Below are positions 1 to 9,084 of a DNA stretch of 18,951 nt, piece by piece. Positions within the stretch are counted from its first letter, which is position 1. Each line of letters begins with the position of its first letter. The DNA is from Euperipatoides rowelli (Eukaryota; Onychophora; Udeonychophora; Euonychophora; Peripatopsidae): the NCBI GenBank assembly GCA_003024985.2, contig PXIH01S0000070.1. One strand, written 5' to 3'. A program made the position numbers and the translations under genes. Under the pieces are notes generated by a model. The model was not told the DNA's origin and did not search any database. It saw only the letters and a list, made by a program, of their open reading frames with translations.

Positions 1-204
1 AAAAAACCTCCCTCCTGCATCCAATATTTGAAAATGAATAACCAGAAACTATATTCTAACTTTTAGTGCTGTGATTCTTATCATGGGAATGGATTATGTT
101 GTTAATTCTTTTTTTGAAGAAATAAATATGAGAGTTTGCTAAATTGTAAACCTATTTGTGTGTGTGGGAACTACATACTGAAATGGCATATCACATTATT
201 TTAT

Positions 205-420
205 TTCAGATGTCCTCCTGGGTGAATGCTAGACAGGGGTGGCACCTGCCCTTCTCTATCGGGGGCAGGGATAATAAGGGAACCAACCATTCTCTCTCCT
301 CTTAGTCCCTAGTCGGCTGAGTCAGGTTGAAATTTAGTTAGGGTTTAGCTAGTGTTCCTTTCCTTTTAGCTATATTGTGCCGGTTAATTTAGGGAATGTG
401 TTTGCTTTTAACCAGCAATT
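205..420. repeat. GC-richer block, probable old repeat
   Basis: This block is clearly richer in G and C than the AT-rich DNA around it. It contains a small inverted pair, CCTGCCC at about 247-253 and GGGCAGG near 263-269. A TTTCAG lies just upstream and opens a 34-codon frame at 210-314 (MSSWVNARQGW...). I do not recognise that peptide, and no GT donor before the stop would make it an internal exon. A decayed transposable element is the simplest reading. No tRNA-type A or B box is evident, so I do not call it a SINE. Confidence 0.3.
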
Positions 421-879
421 GGCACAAGATAGCCCCTTTTCAATAAATATTACATCTTTAGGATAGCACCTGTCTATAGGAGCTTGCATGTAGATGTGTA
501 TGAATTGGTACTTTTCATTTCGGGTATTTGCATGTAAGTGTAGGCAGAGGCTAGTGTTAGAGATCTAATATTTATTTGATGATTATCTCCGGAATATATT
601 CTTCCGATCTGTAGCAACTGGGTGCATTTGATTTTGTTTGCCTTTACGAGAAGCCCCTCATGCACTTCGTTGTGGAGATAATATGGATATTTACCAGTTA
701 GGATCATATTTGTGGCTTGTTATAGAAGCGCACTGCTATGGCACGAATGTTGTTGTAAGCTGCAAATGTGATCAATTTTATGAGGTCTAGTCTTTATACT
801 TACTGTACCGGCTGAATGCACATTTATTAGAAATAAAGAATGAGCATTGGCATGTTACCTGTAAGATTTAGAGACACGG

Positions 880-890
880 CCCCCCCCCCC
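880..890. repeat. Poly-C run, 11 bases
   Basis: An uninterrupted run of eleven C in AT-rich DNA. The opposite strand is poly-G. Similar 12-base G runs occur at 1070-1081 and 11952-11963. The exact length may be unreliable in sequencing. Confidence 0.8.
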
Positions 891-1069
891 GTCCCAACAG
901 GTAAATTCTATATTTGTTATGACCACTTATGCCCCCACGCGCGTGCAATTGTACACCAGCTTCGGAGACAGATGGCCATACAAGTAACTGAAAATATCAA
1001 ATTGGGGTTCTAAATGAGTAAAGCAGGGACACACATAAGCCTTCTCTAGATAGAATAAAGCCAAAAAAA

Positions 1070-1081
1070 GGGGGGGGGGGG
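1070..1081. repeat. Poly-G run, 12 bases
   Basis: Twelve G in a row follow a run of seven A (1063-1069). Such a run can slip in replication and can form a G-quadruplex. It lies 180 bases after the poly-C run at 880-890. Confidence 0.8.
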
Positions 1082-1324
1082 AGCTCTATGAGGAGGACTA
1101 TTATCAACCCAATGAAGCCTTACCATAGTTTGATGACACATATAATAATTGAAGATTCATTATAGTGCATAGCAAATTTTTAATTTACAGTATATATTAT
1201 AACGAATAAATTAAGCTTGGAAGTAATACTGTAAGTAAAGCTACTAATAAGTTGTTACTGGATATTCTGGAGTATGATGCAATAATAGATGTAGGAAATA
1301 AAAACTGAGAACAATGTCTTTAAA

Positions 1325-1477
1325 ATGTCTAAACCAAATTTATTGTTGGTGAGTCCAGCTGCAAATGCAGAATCACGCCACCAACTCGCTGAAGTGCAAA
1401 CAAAAATAAAACTATTGACAGAAAGTAGAATAATGATGGAACAACTCGGACTGACTAGTCCGTCCATCCACATGTAA
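1325..1477 (+). CDS. Orphan 50-codon frame, unidentified peptide or gene fragment
   Basis: The frame opens at ATG 1325, stops at TAA 1475-1477 and encodes 50 residues. Its base composition is more balanced than the surroundings. The peptide starts MSKPNLLLVSP and continues with a charged, helix-prone stretch (QLAEVQTKIKLLTESRIMMEQ) ending in SIHM. The frame stays open upstream only to 1295. It looks more like real protein than most short frames here, perhaps the C-terminal tail of a transposon-encoded DNA-binding protein or a fragment of a retrocopy. I do not recognise the family. A GTGAGT inside it at 1349-1354 could be a donor, but I see no matching partner exon. It is on the same strand as the DOCK gene and has no visible splice link to it. 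Confidence 0.25.
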   Translation: MSKPNLLLVSPAANAESRHQLAEVQTKIKLLTESRIMMEQLGLTSPSIHM

Positions 1478-1945
1478 AGGAAACAAAGTGGGACTCGCTG
1501 GAATGCCTAAACTCTTTAATTCGCATATGTTTATTAATTGTTTGTTTTTTGTTTGTATTTTAATTATAGAGGTTCTGAGGATATTAGCAAAAATAGAAAG
1601 TACTTAACCAACCGAATATTATTCTGGAAATAATATTTGATTATCAGTAATAAATATATATTTTTAAATGTGCATTTGCTGTCGCATCTATTCAAATTAA
1701 TTAAATTGATGACAGTGTGCTTTTTTGAAGGGATCAAAGAATTCCCTCCCCCTTCCCTCTTCAAATTTAATTTATTGAGTTTAAAGCTTATGAATTACTC
1801 TACTTCTTTCCTTAAAAATGAAAATGTGTATATGAGCTAAAATGAAGTACCCACAAATCCAAATATCATTAAGTGCCATAATTTTGCAAAAAATGAAACA
1901 AATAAAAAAATTTAAAAAAATTATTATTTGATGAATCATTTTTAG

Positions 1946-2077
1946 GCTTTAGTTCATCTTCATTTGGCCGACCCATTTCTCTTCCCTTACAAAAAAAATT
2001 ACATAATCGTAGTTGCAGCAGCCCTGACATCATTGGTAGTCCACTGTCTCCTGATGCGGAAGTATCCGGCATTATTG
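1946..2077 (+). CDS. DOCK7: DOCK7/Zir-like GEF, internal exon a
   Basis: This exon encodes about 43 residues of a Zizimin-group DOCK protein, an exchange factor that activates Rac/Cdc42-type GTPases. It follows TTTTTAG (AG at 1944-1945) and ends before GTAAGC at 2078. It enters with two bases of a split codon (GC) and leaves one base (G) for the next exon. The peptide is low-complexity and serine-rich: FSSSFGRPISLP, then the basic patch LQKKLHNRS, then CSSPDIIGSPLSPDAEVSG. Family knowledge: in DOCK6/7/8 this is a variable, phosphosite-rich linker after the DHR-1 domain. The call rests on the exact in-frame join to the next, strongly conserved exons, since this exon alone is weakly diagnostic. 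Two SP motifs could be proline-directed phosphosites, which is inference. Confidence 0.8.
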
Positions 2078-2194
2078 GTAAGCAATTTCAACATTCATAT
2101 ATTTAATTAGTAATGGTCTGAATAAAAGTGATGGTATTGATTTATATCTCTAAAGTTTCTAAATATTTTTTTCTTTAACTAAATTTTTGAATAG

Positions 2195-2271
2195 GTAATT
2201 TGGATCGCTCAGGAAGCATGCGGGGACCTAATGATGCTTGCTACATTTTGTCTAAAATCCATCATAAAAAG
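2195..2271 (+). CDS. DOCK7: DOCK7/Zir-like GEF, internal exon b
   Basis: This 77-base exon starts after ATAG (2191-2194) and ends before GTAATT at 2272. Its first two bases complete the split glycine codon begun at 2077, and it ends on a whole codon. The peptide is NLDRSGSMRGPNDACYILSK followed by IHHKK. The segment CYILSKIHHKK is a hallmark of the DOCK6/7/8 group, and this exon fixes the family of the gene. The intron before it is only 117 bases. The donor GTAATT is weaker than the GTAAGT sites used elsewhere in the gene. Confidence 0.9.
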
Positions 2272-3274
2272 GTAATTAAAAAAGCAAAGCAACTCTATGC
2301 AAACATTGTGGATATTCTTTTCTCATCACAGAAATTGCAATTCAGTGCTAAGCTGAGAAGAGATTAATCATATTAATCCGTTAGCAGATTGATCAGTACA
2401 GAATGACATAGCAATGACTATGCTCCTGACTTAGATTTTCACTCTCATGGAAAATGGAACTCAGTGCTAAGCTGTGAAGACTTGAGTCAAATCAATCCAT
2501 TAGCTGTTTGAACAATATGGAAATGGCTGTGTTCCTGACTTAGTTTTTCTATCTTGTGGAAAATATAACTTAGCGCTAAGCTTTCTCAACAGCTGCACTC
2601 AGTGTTAGTGTTACGAATGATTTTTGTATGGAGGAAAAAAACAGGACTTGGCTCAAAATCAATTCACTTGTGAAAGAGTTAAAGTTCTTAATGCTTAATT
2701 CTTTTGGTACCCAATATCACAAGTTTATGCATTTATTTATAGTAGTTTGTGTAATACCAATGAATTTAACTCATTTTATATTACTTATCTTGATTCGAGG
2801 GCTATAACATCCTTTCACCAACACATTTTCTCAATCATTCAAGATCAGAATTAACAAGCCAACAATACATCACATCAAAATGGATGAAACCTATTTATTA
2901 TTTTATAATATATTTTTGTATAATTATCAATAGGACAACTACTGTACATAAAATAGAACAAAGATTACTAGTTTTTACTTTATGGAATAATATTAATATG
3001 GAATTTATTTGCATCAAAATTGGATAAATGTGCTCTTGTTTTTAAAAAGCCAAAATCATTTCCTCATGTAAAATACAGCAGTATCTTATATTGTAATTAC
3101 TGTATGTGCACATACTGTATATGATAAAGCTGGAAATTGTTAAAAGTTTTTTTTTTTTTTACATCACATTTAGATTTTATTTATTTTTATTGTCAAATCT
3201 TTTTATATGTTATTTAATATATACTGTACAGTACTTNAAGGTATTATTATTATTTAATTTTTTTTTGCTTTCAG
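2272..3274 (+). other. Intron of 1,003 bases with a tandem repeat
   Basis: The intron joins two exons in phase 0. Its 5' third (about 2340-2585) holds a decayed tandem repeat with a period of 109-119 bases. The rest is AT-rich with a poly-T run near 3149-3160, TACTGTA-type motifs and one unresolved base at 3237. It ends in a strong polypyrimidine tract and TTTCAG. Confidence 0.8.
2342..2585. repeat. Tandem repeat, period 109-119 bases, two full copies and a partial third
   Basis: The phrase TTAGNGCTAAGC / TCAGTGCTAAGCT recurs at about 2342, 2461 and 2570. Each full copy continues with a version of AATCAATCCATTAGC and later TCCTGACTTAG plus a T-rich stretch. The third copy breaks off after GCTAAGCTTT. 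A partial copy of the end of the unit seems to precede 2342 (TTTTCTCATCACAGAAATTG). On the minus strand the blocks 2369-2440 and 2489-2549 match a stretch at about 15512-15580 on the plus strand, so the unit belongs to a repeat family spread through this gene. Confidence 0.7.
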
Positions 3275-3370
3275 CTAGTGCATGAAGAGATGGCTCTCCA
3301 GTGGGTTGTTTCTAGTGGGTCTGTGAGGGAACTAGCATTGGCAAACTCTTGGTTCTTGTTTGAACTAATG
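3275..3370 (+). CDS. DOCK7: DOCK7/Zir-like GEF, internal exon c
   Basis: The exon starts after TTTTGCTTTCAG (AG 3273-3274) and ends before GTAAGT at 3371. It is 96 bases, 32 whole codons, phase 0 on both sides. The peptide [20 protein letters not shown] continues [12 protein letters not shown]. The core [15 protein letters not shown]...W.FFELM is among the most conserved parts of DOCK6/7/8. This is the helical, armadillo-like scaffold between DHR-1 and DHR-2, important for structure and dimer contacts rather than for nucleotide exchange itself (family knowledge). No stop or frameshift is visible, so the gene looks functional. Confidence 0.95.
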
Positions 3371-3578
3371 GTAAGTAGTGACATTTCTGAATGGGACATG
3401 CTGATTGCTGAATGGATTTCCATGATTATATATTTTTAACAGAATAAATAGTCTAAGAAACCAGCTTTCTCTGTATATTTTAGAATAACGATGAACTTTG
3501 TATTTTTTTATTATTTTACAATTTATTATTTTTGTTTTAAACTCAGTTTCTAAATACGAGCATCTATTTTTATTTCAG

Positions 3579-3719
3579 ATAAAAAGTATGGCTGAACATC
3601 TTGCTGCATCAGGAAAACTAGATAGTGATCGTAAATCACGGTTTTCTGAACAATTCACTGACGACATAACTACTCTTGTGACTACAATGACTTCTGATAT
3701 TATCAATCGTTATCATCGG
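3579..3719 (+). CDS. DOCK7: DOCK7/Zir-like GEF, internal exon d
   Basis: The exon starts after TTTATTTCAG (AG 3577-3578) and ends before GTGAGC at 3720. It is 141 bases, 47 whole codons, phase 0 on both sides. The peptide runs IKSMAEHLAASGKLDSDRKS then RFSEQFTDDITTLVTTMTSD and IINRYHR. The pattern KSM..HL...KL...RKSRF.E.F.DDI..LV..........R matches DOCK7/8 closely. The preceding intron is 208 bases. The following splice can go either to the candidate 27-base microexon at 3825 or directly to the exon at 13827, because both joins keep the frame. Confidence 0.95.
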
Positions 3720-3824
3720 GTGAGCAAATATAAGGCACGGTCACTTCTTCTTTTTGATCTATTCACTAAAACAATTTTTTTCTCACCTAATCACTGCATT
3801 TTTTTACTTAAACTATTTTTACAG

Positions 3825-3851
3825 ATTTATTTTGATAATCATTCTGTTTCT
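3825..3851 (+). CDS. DOCK7: Candidate 27-base microexon of the DOCK7/Zir-like gene
   Basis: A T-rich tract with TTTTTACAG (AG 3823-3824) is followed by 27 bases without a stop and a perfect GTAAGT donor at 3852. The frame is phase 0 on both sides, so inclusion adds nine residues, IYFDNHSVS, between NRYHR and EIKDIR. The intron before it would be 105 bases and has a branch-point-like CCTAATC near 3786. In DOCK6/7/8 this point is a short variable loop, and the vertebrate proteins already have a shorter loop than this gene even without the insert. Alternative inclusion is therefore plausible but not proven. A chance pair of splice signals remains possible. Confidence 0.45.
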
Positions 3852-6274
3852 GTAAGTACAAATTAATTTTAAAGCTATTTGATTTTTCTTGCATGTTTTC
3901 TTTATTCCAGCATCTGCGCTTCACTGTATTGCAAGCTAATTTCTGCGATATATAACTGTGTGTTAACATTAGTGAAGCTAACAATAAAAAACAGTTCTAA
4001 ATATTTAATTTGGAAATACAATTTTTTAAAACTTGGTAAAACTATAAACACAACATTTTAAAGTAATACTAGTACGTTGTTTTCAATTCTCGGAATTTTA
4101 TCACCACCATCTGCATTCTAATTATCACTATCATCATTGTAATTATTGTTACCAGTGTCCAGTTCTTTGGTAGAAACATTTTGTTAGTTAAAGAGACTAG
4201 TTTCGAATTTTAGGTCAGCTATTTACCAATGGATTTTATTCTTATATTGTTCTCAGTTCATATTATTTCTATGTTTAAAAGCTTTAAAAAATAAATGCTC
4301 ATTGAAGATTATAAAAGAATGTTTAACGATGGGCACTATTATAATATTAAAAAAGATTCAGAAATTACTAGAAATATGTTAATTTTTTTATATACAGTAG
4401 ATATATCGTATGTTTTAATATTAAATTACTGTATATTAAAAAAAATAGGCTATAGATAAAATACATTCCAAACATCAGGAGAAAAAAATATATATTTGTA
4501 TAAATTTGCATGTCACTGATGAAAGGGCTCAGATATATTCACCAATAATTTAAAGTTTATTGAGTAACATTAAAAGTTCATCAAGATGAACTACAGTATA
4601 TATTATTCAGTCAAAGTTTTACACCCCAAAAACATGTCTCATAAATATAGCAATCTGTCTAAAAATTTGTAATCTTTTTTATGCCAATCTTCAGTTCTCT
4701 GTGACATGCTATAGGTGTGAATTAAATCATCAAATTAAAAAAAAACAGGTGCTATTAGTTGCTGCATTATATTAGAATAAAATATATACTTTATAATAAT
4801 CTTCCAATAATTACAAATTACTTGTCAAGAAAACAAAGCTATTTTGAAAGATTTAATCATCAATTTTTCTATAAAGTGAGACTTTTCAATATTTTTTTAA
4901 ATATTTGCTATATTGTCCAAGGCTAATTATTTTAAGTTAAATTGCACTAGAAAACCTGATCAACTGGAGTACTGATTCTGCTATTAGCAAACCTACCGAT
5001 AATTAGTCTAGGCACAAGTTCATAATATCACACTATCTATCAAATCATCTTTATTTTTTCAGATTTGTCTGTCTGTTCTTCAAACTCAAAGAAGATTAAT
5101 AATAGCATTGATTTTTGCATAAAAATTTTCTTATTAACTAACAACAGGATTGATTTTGAATTAATGAAATTAGTAGAATATAATACTATTAATATCTAGA
5201 TATTGCATGTTTGTGCACTCTTAGTTAAGAATATACTATTAATTGAATCAATATACTATTAACTAAAACTTATCTTAAATTATCAATGAATGTTTAATTA
5301 TTTTATCTCTTTCAAGACACATATGCATATTTGTTGTAAAAATGTATACAAAATAACAAAAATTAAATTAAATCTGTTCAAATCATGTAAATAAATACAG
5401 TATTTAACTGGAACATAAAGCTACATTACTCACAATGTGATCAAGTTAAAGATTATTGGTTAGTATTTCGATTTTATACAGATATTGTAAGGTAGGAACT
5501 TGGTCTGGTCTTAAATCTATAATGGGGAACTAAAATGGTGATGGAATAGTTTGCATAAAGTAGCAGTTTTGCCGAAGTTATTCCATCAAAATAGCTAGTT
5601 TCCCTTATGTTTAGGAATTAGTGCTAATTCTTCAAGGAGAGCCCTGGTTCCTATAATTTTCTTAAGAGTTAAATTTAATAATCAGAAATGTTTTCAGCTT
5701 CTTCCTTATAAATGATTTAGTTAACAATGGGGTGCAATTTAACAAATCTAAACGACAGAACATTATTTATTATCACTAAACCTAATTTAATGAAATACAT
5801 TTTGCGTTGAAATTCATTTAAACAATTTACATAAATATGCACTATGAGGTGCTTTAACTTGAGAGTTAAAGGCATTTTTGCTAAATGTTCTAATGACTTT
5901 TAAAAAATGTTCACATACAAAGTCTTTAGCTGTAAAATGGAGTGGCAATTAGGATCCTTGCTTGAATTTAGCTATCACTCTAGACACTAGACACTGATTT
6001 GGATCAGAATATTTATTGGTTAAACTATGTGGAATCTGGACTAAATCAGTAAACTTTACTGTTGGTAGTGGGCAGAAACAAGCTACAGCATTTGTGTTAA
6101 CTGCTGGCAGAAGACGTTAATGAAAGCCATTGGCTAACTTTTATACTATCCTCCTATACATGGTTACTCATAAGTCCCTCCAGGGTTTTTTAACTCAATT
6201 GTGCAATAACAAAATAAGACATCAGAAAGGCTCATATCAGTAGATAGAGAATCTCTCCAAGTTTCGGTTGTACC

Positions 6275-6678
6275 TTACAGGTTCTCCATATGTCCAACCT
6301 TGGCTACATGACAAACATCAATCCTTTATTGAAATTTCTGTCACATCACAACATCACACGCATGATATCAGCTACTGCATGCATGATACTTTCTTGTGTT
6401 GTGTTGACTTCTGAGGGCTCCTGGAAAATGTTTATCGCACAACTAGACCCTCTCAGCTGTTAGTTCCAGTCAGCCTGTTCATTTTGTATAGCATAGGCAG
6501 CCAGTCTTATGAAATTTGGTGTGTCTGTAGTTGCTTCCATTTGGTATTTGTAATGAAATCTCCATTGAATAGTCACAACTGACTCCCATTTAGCAAATTC
6601 TAAGATGCAAATAGCTCTCGTCTCACCATTGAAAATACACCATGGTGCTATTATGAACGTAAACTTGGAAAAAATTCT
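6275..6678 (-). pseudogene. Mariner-like transposase relic (DUF4817-type N-terminus joined to a transposase C-terminus)
   Basis: On the minus strand an open stretch from about 6678 to the stop at 6460-6462 encodes a peptide containing GETRAICILEFAKWESVVTI followed by QWRFHYKYQ. This matches the helix-turn-helix head of arthropod DUF4817/mariner-type transposases, whose pattern is E.RA.C...F....S...VQR.FR..F. Further along the same strand, reading toward 6275, comes SIMHAVADIMRVML and then, after a frameshift and stop, RIDVCHVAKVGHMENL ending at a stop (6275-6277). That matches the usual C-terminus, R.D.C....G.H.E.L, of the same transposases. The DDE/D catalytic core, normally some 200 residues, is missing. 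The relic is short, frameshifted and cannot be active. It is an internally deleted fossil copy, identified from recalled family patterns. Confidence 0.55.
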
Positions 6679-7625
6679 CTACCAACTGTTATGAGCCTTT
6701 CTGCTTGTCTGCATTCGTTATTGTGCTATTTAGTTCCGAAACACAGTAAAGACTTATAAATAACCCGGTTTATATTGCACACTGTCTGAAAAATTATACA
6801 TACTGTATTATCCACAAGAAAATTATTATTAGTACTTTTTTATATAGTTTTGTTTTGAGTTCTAACTGTAGGGAGCTTGGCCAAATGTAGGAATTTTTTT
6901 GTTGTTGTAAATAGTTTTTTTGTCATTAACTTACTATAGTATAATTAGTATGGGCATATATTTATATTTACTTGTAGCTATCTAAAGGCAAATTTCATGG
7001 AAAGCGGACTATATACTAACTTAACTACCTCTTCATTCATATCGGAAAATAAATTAGCAAATACCTTTTATCTGAATATTAGATTAAGTTTTTAAATTAC
7101 ATTTTTTTTTTTTCATTTATTGTTTTCTTATAGAGAGACTTTTTGGCAATTACTAATTATTATGTCTGTCATATTTTTTGTGAGCGGCATATTTATTAAA
7201 TCTGTAGATTACTTAAAATATGTTTAACCTCTTTGTGAGAATAATAAAGCATTCTCAGTTTTAAAATGGCCTGTGGAGTTTGCTTTGCCTCAACTAAATA
7301 AAAACATTTATTAATTTTTAAGAAACCAATATTTTATATTGCAGGCTTTTGCTTTTATGTTTTTAAAACATGATTTTTCAAGGAATTTTTCTATTTTTTT
7401 TTTTTTCCAATTTTTATTGAACTAAAATCTCACAGTATTGAATTGATAGTAAATATAAAGTATAGCAGTCTTAATTATACCTTTAAATAAAAATGAAAAC
7501 ATTTTTATATACAGTACCCCAATTTTCAGTCTGGTCAATTGTTTAAGCTAATTTATAAAACAAGAATTTGCACAGAATTTTTTTTAAGATTTTTCCAATT
7601 ATAATATTTTATCAGTTTTATACGA

Positions 7626-7659
7626 TACAAATAGACAATGAAATTATTGTCTATTTGTA
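7626..7659. repeat. Perfect 14-base hairpin
   Basis: TACAAATAGACAAT at 7626-7639 is followed after a six-base spacer by its exact reverse complement at 7646-7659. It has no coding context and may be a remnant of a foldback element. Confidence 0.7.
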
Positions 7660-7830
7660 CCATATTTTTATTAGAAATTTCCTATTAGTTATTAATGTCG
7701 CATTGATTAGCTTCTTCCATAATTGATCATCATCTTCAAAATTTAACTATTCAAATTCATTATAAAATGTTAATATTTCATTAAATATAAATTTTGATAG
7801 TGTTTTCAATTTTTTTAATTTCTGAAATTT

Positions 7831-7985
7831 GTACAGGTTTTTCCATGGAACGTTTATCGGTTAAACTATGTCTGTACGCCCATTAGTAGTATTTTTCACC
7901 TTTTTTTTTGTTTGTTCAGATAATTGTACATGTTGTTCCGTAGTACGTTTGTCAGTTAAATTGTGTCCATTCATTCATTAATAGT
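7831..7985. repeat. Diverged direct repeat, 60 bases each, offset 95
   Basis: The segment at 7831-7890 (GTACAGGTTTTTCC...CATTAGTAGT) recurs at 7926-7985 (GTACATGTTGTTCC...ATTAATAGT). The shared core is TCC.T.G.ACGTTT.TC.GTTAAA.T.TGT. The copies differ at roughly a quarter of positions, so this is an old local duplication. Confidence 0.6.
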
Positions 7986-8434
7986 TGAAGGCGTAATATA
8001 TCACATGGCTCATTGTTATAGAGATTGTCGATCACATTGAAATGAATAGTAGTAACACAGACATACTGTACTTTCCTCTACTACTATTGAAAGATTTTTT
8101 TTTTGTGTGTGTTTAAGTTGTTAATAGCATATTCTCTTGAATATTAATTTTTTATTTATTTATAAAATCTATAGCTTACTTTCTAAATTTTTCCATATAT
8201 GTCATGTATAATTTCCTATTTATTTCCAACAACTTTAACAGCAGAAAATAATATGAACCAATAAGGTAAAAGTTGTGTAAATTTGCTAGTTAATAGGTTA
8301 TGAAACAACCATTCTGATAGGCTAATAATTTAAAATCCTGTATTTTTGGCCAATAATTGCATTTTTAGCTGCAATGGCAATATCAATAATAATCATTTGG
8401 GTACTTTTTCCTATAGCCAGTCACATTTTTTATA

Positions 8435-8485
8435 AAAATTAAGTTAAATAGACTATAAATTTCCTAGTCTATTTAACTTAATTTT
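8435..8485. repeat. Perfect 21-base inverted repeat with 9-base loop
   Basis: The arm at 8435-8455, which contains AAGTTAAATAGACTA, is exactly reverse-complemented at 8465-8485. The spacer is nine bases. The stem is AT-rich. A perfect stem of this length is unlikely to last by chance if old, so it is either recent or part of a small foldback repeat. Confidence 0.75.
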
Positions 8486-9084
8486 AATCTTGATATCAAC
8501 AAGTTTAATTCTCCATTATTAAAATAATTACGTTAAACAAAATAATGACTTTCCATCTATTGTCTTCATTTCGTACTTTCCTGGACATCACAGAAGTTTG
8601 CATAATTTAATTAACCATCATATTCTTGGAAATTTGGGCTGTTCCTTTTTACAGAACCTTAAATTTAATTTAACTAAATTTTAATTGGACATTTAATTAT
8701 TCCGAATTTAAAACATACACATTTTTTAACTTCAAATTGTATTGAAAATTCATAATTGGTCCAAGTTTTGCAAAAAAAATAAATGCTCGTAACTTTAATT
8801 GGTAAATTTAACTTTAAAAATTATGTAAATGAAATTTTTCCAGATTTTTTTAAAACTAAACAGAAGATTTGCTGATGCTAACTCTGATTTGAATCCCCAA
8901 AGAAGAATCTAGCAAAAAAACTGAACTCTTCATCCGTCATGAAGAAAAAAGATTTCATTGTACAAGTTACAGTATGTGTACAGTCTAAGACAGTTTCCTG
9001 AATAAGATATAAAGAAGAAATAATGGAACCTAACCTTTTGTTAACAACCGGAAAATGTACCTGGACTATGATTTAATTACTTAA

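Larger units (their letters stand above)
1..1945. other. Upstream intron or flank with no assignable exon
   Basis: No segment here could be joined in frame, with splice sites, to the DOCK exon that begins at 1946. The stretch is probably the 3' part of an intron of that gene, because the exon at 1946 starts with two bases of a split codon after an AG acceptor. Visible contents are a GC-richer block at 205-420, an 11-base C run at 880-890, a 12-base G run at 1070-1081 and a short orphan open frame at 1325-1477. Open frames on the minus strand at 474-707 and 1255-1473 look like chance. I see no promoter that I could support. Confidence 0.5.

Noticed and set aside
474-707. 77-codon minus-strand frame
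   Set aside because: No recognisable motif, no upstream signal, and a composition like the surrounding DNA. Chance frame.
1255-1473. 72-codon minus-strand frame
   Set aside because: It overlaps the + strand frame at 1325-1477 and reads as its antisense shadow with hydrophobic low-complexity ends.
3498-3866. 122-codon open frame on the + strand read as one gene
   Set aside because: It is exon d of the DOCK gene plus flanking intron. The conserved part is bounded by clear AG and GT sites at 3578 and 3720, and the ends have no family likeness.
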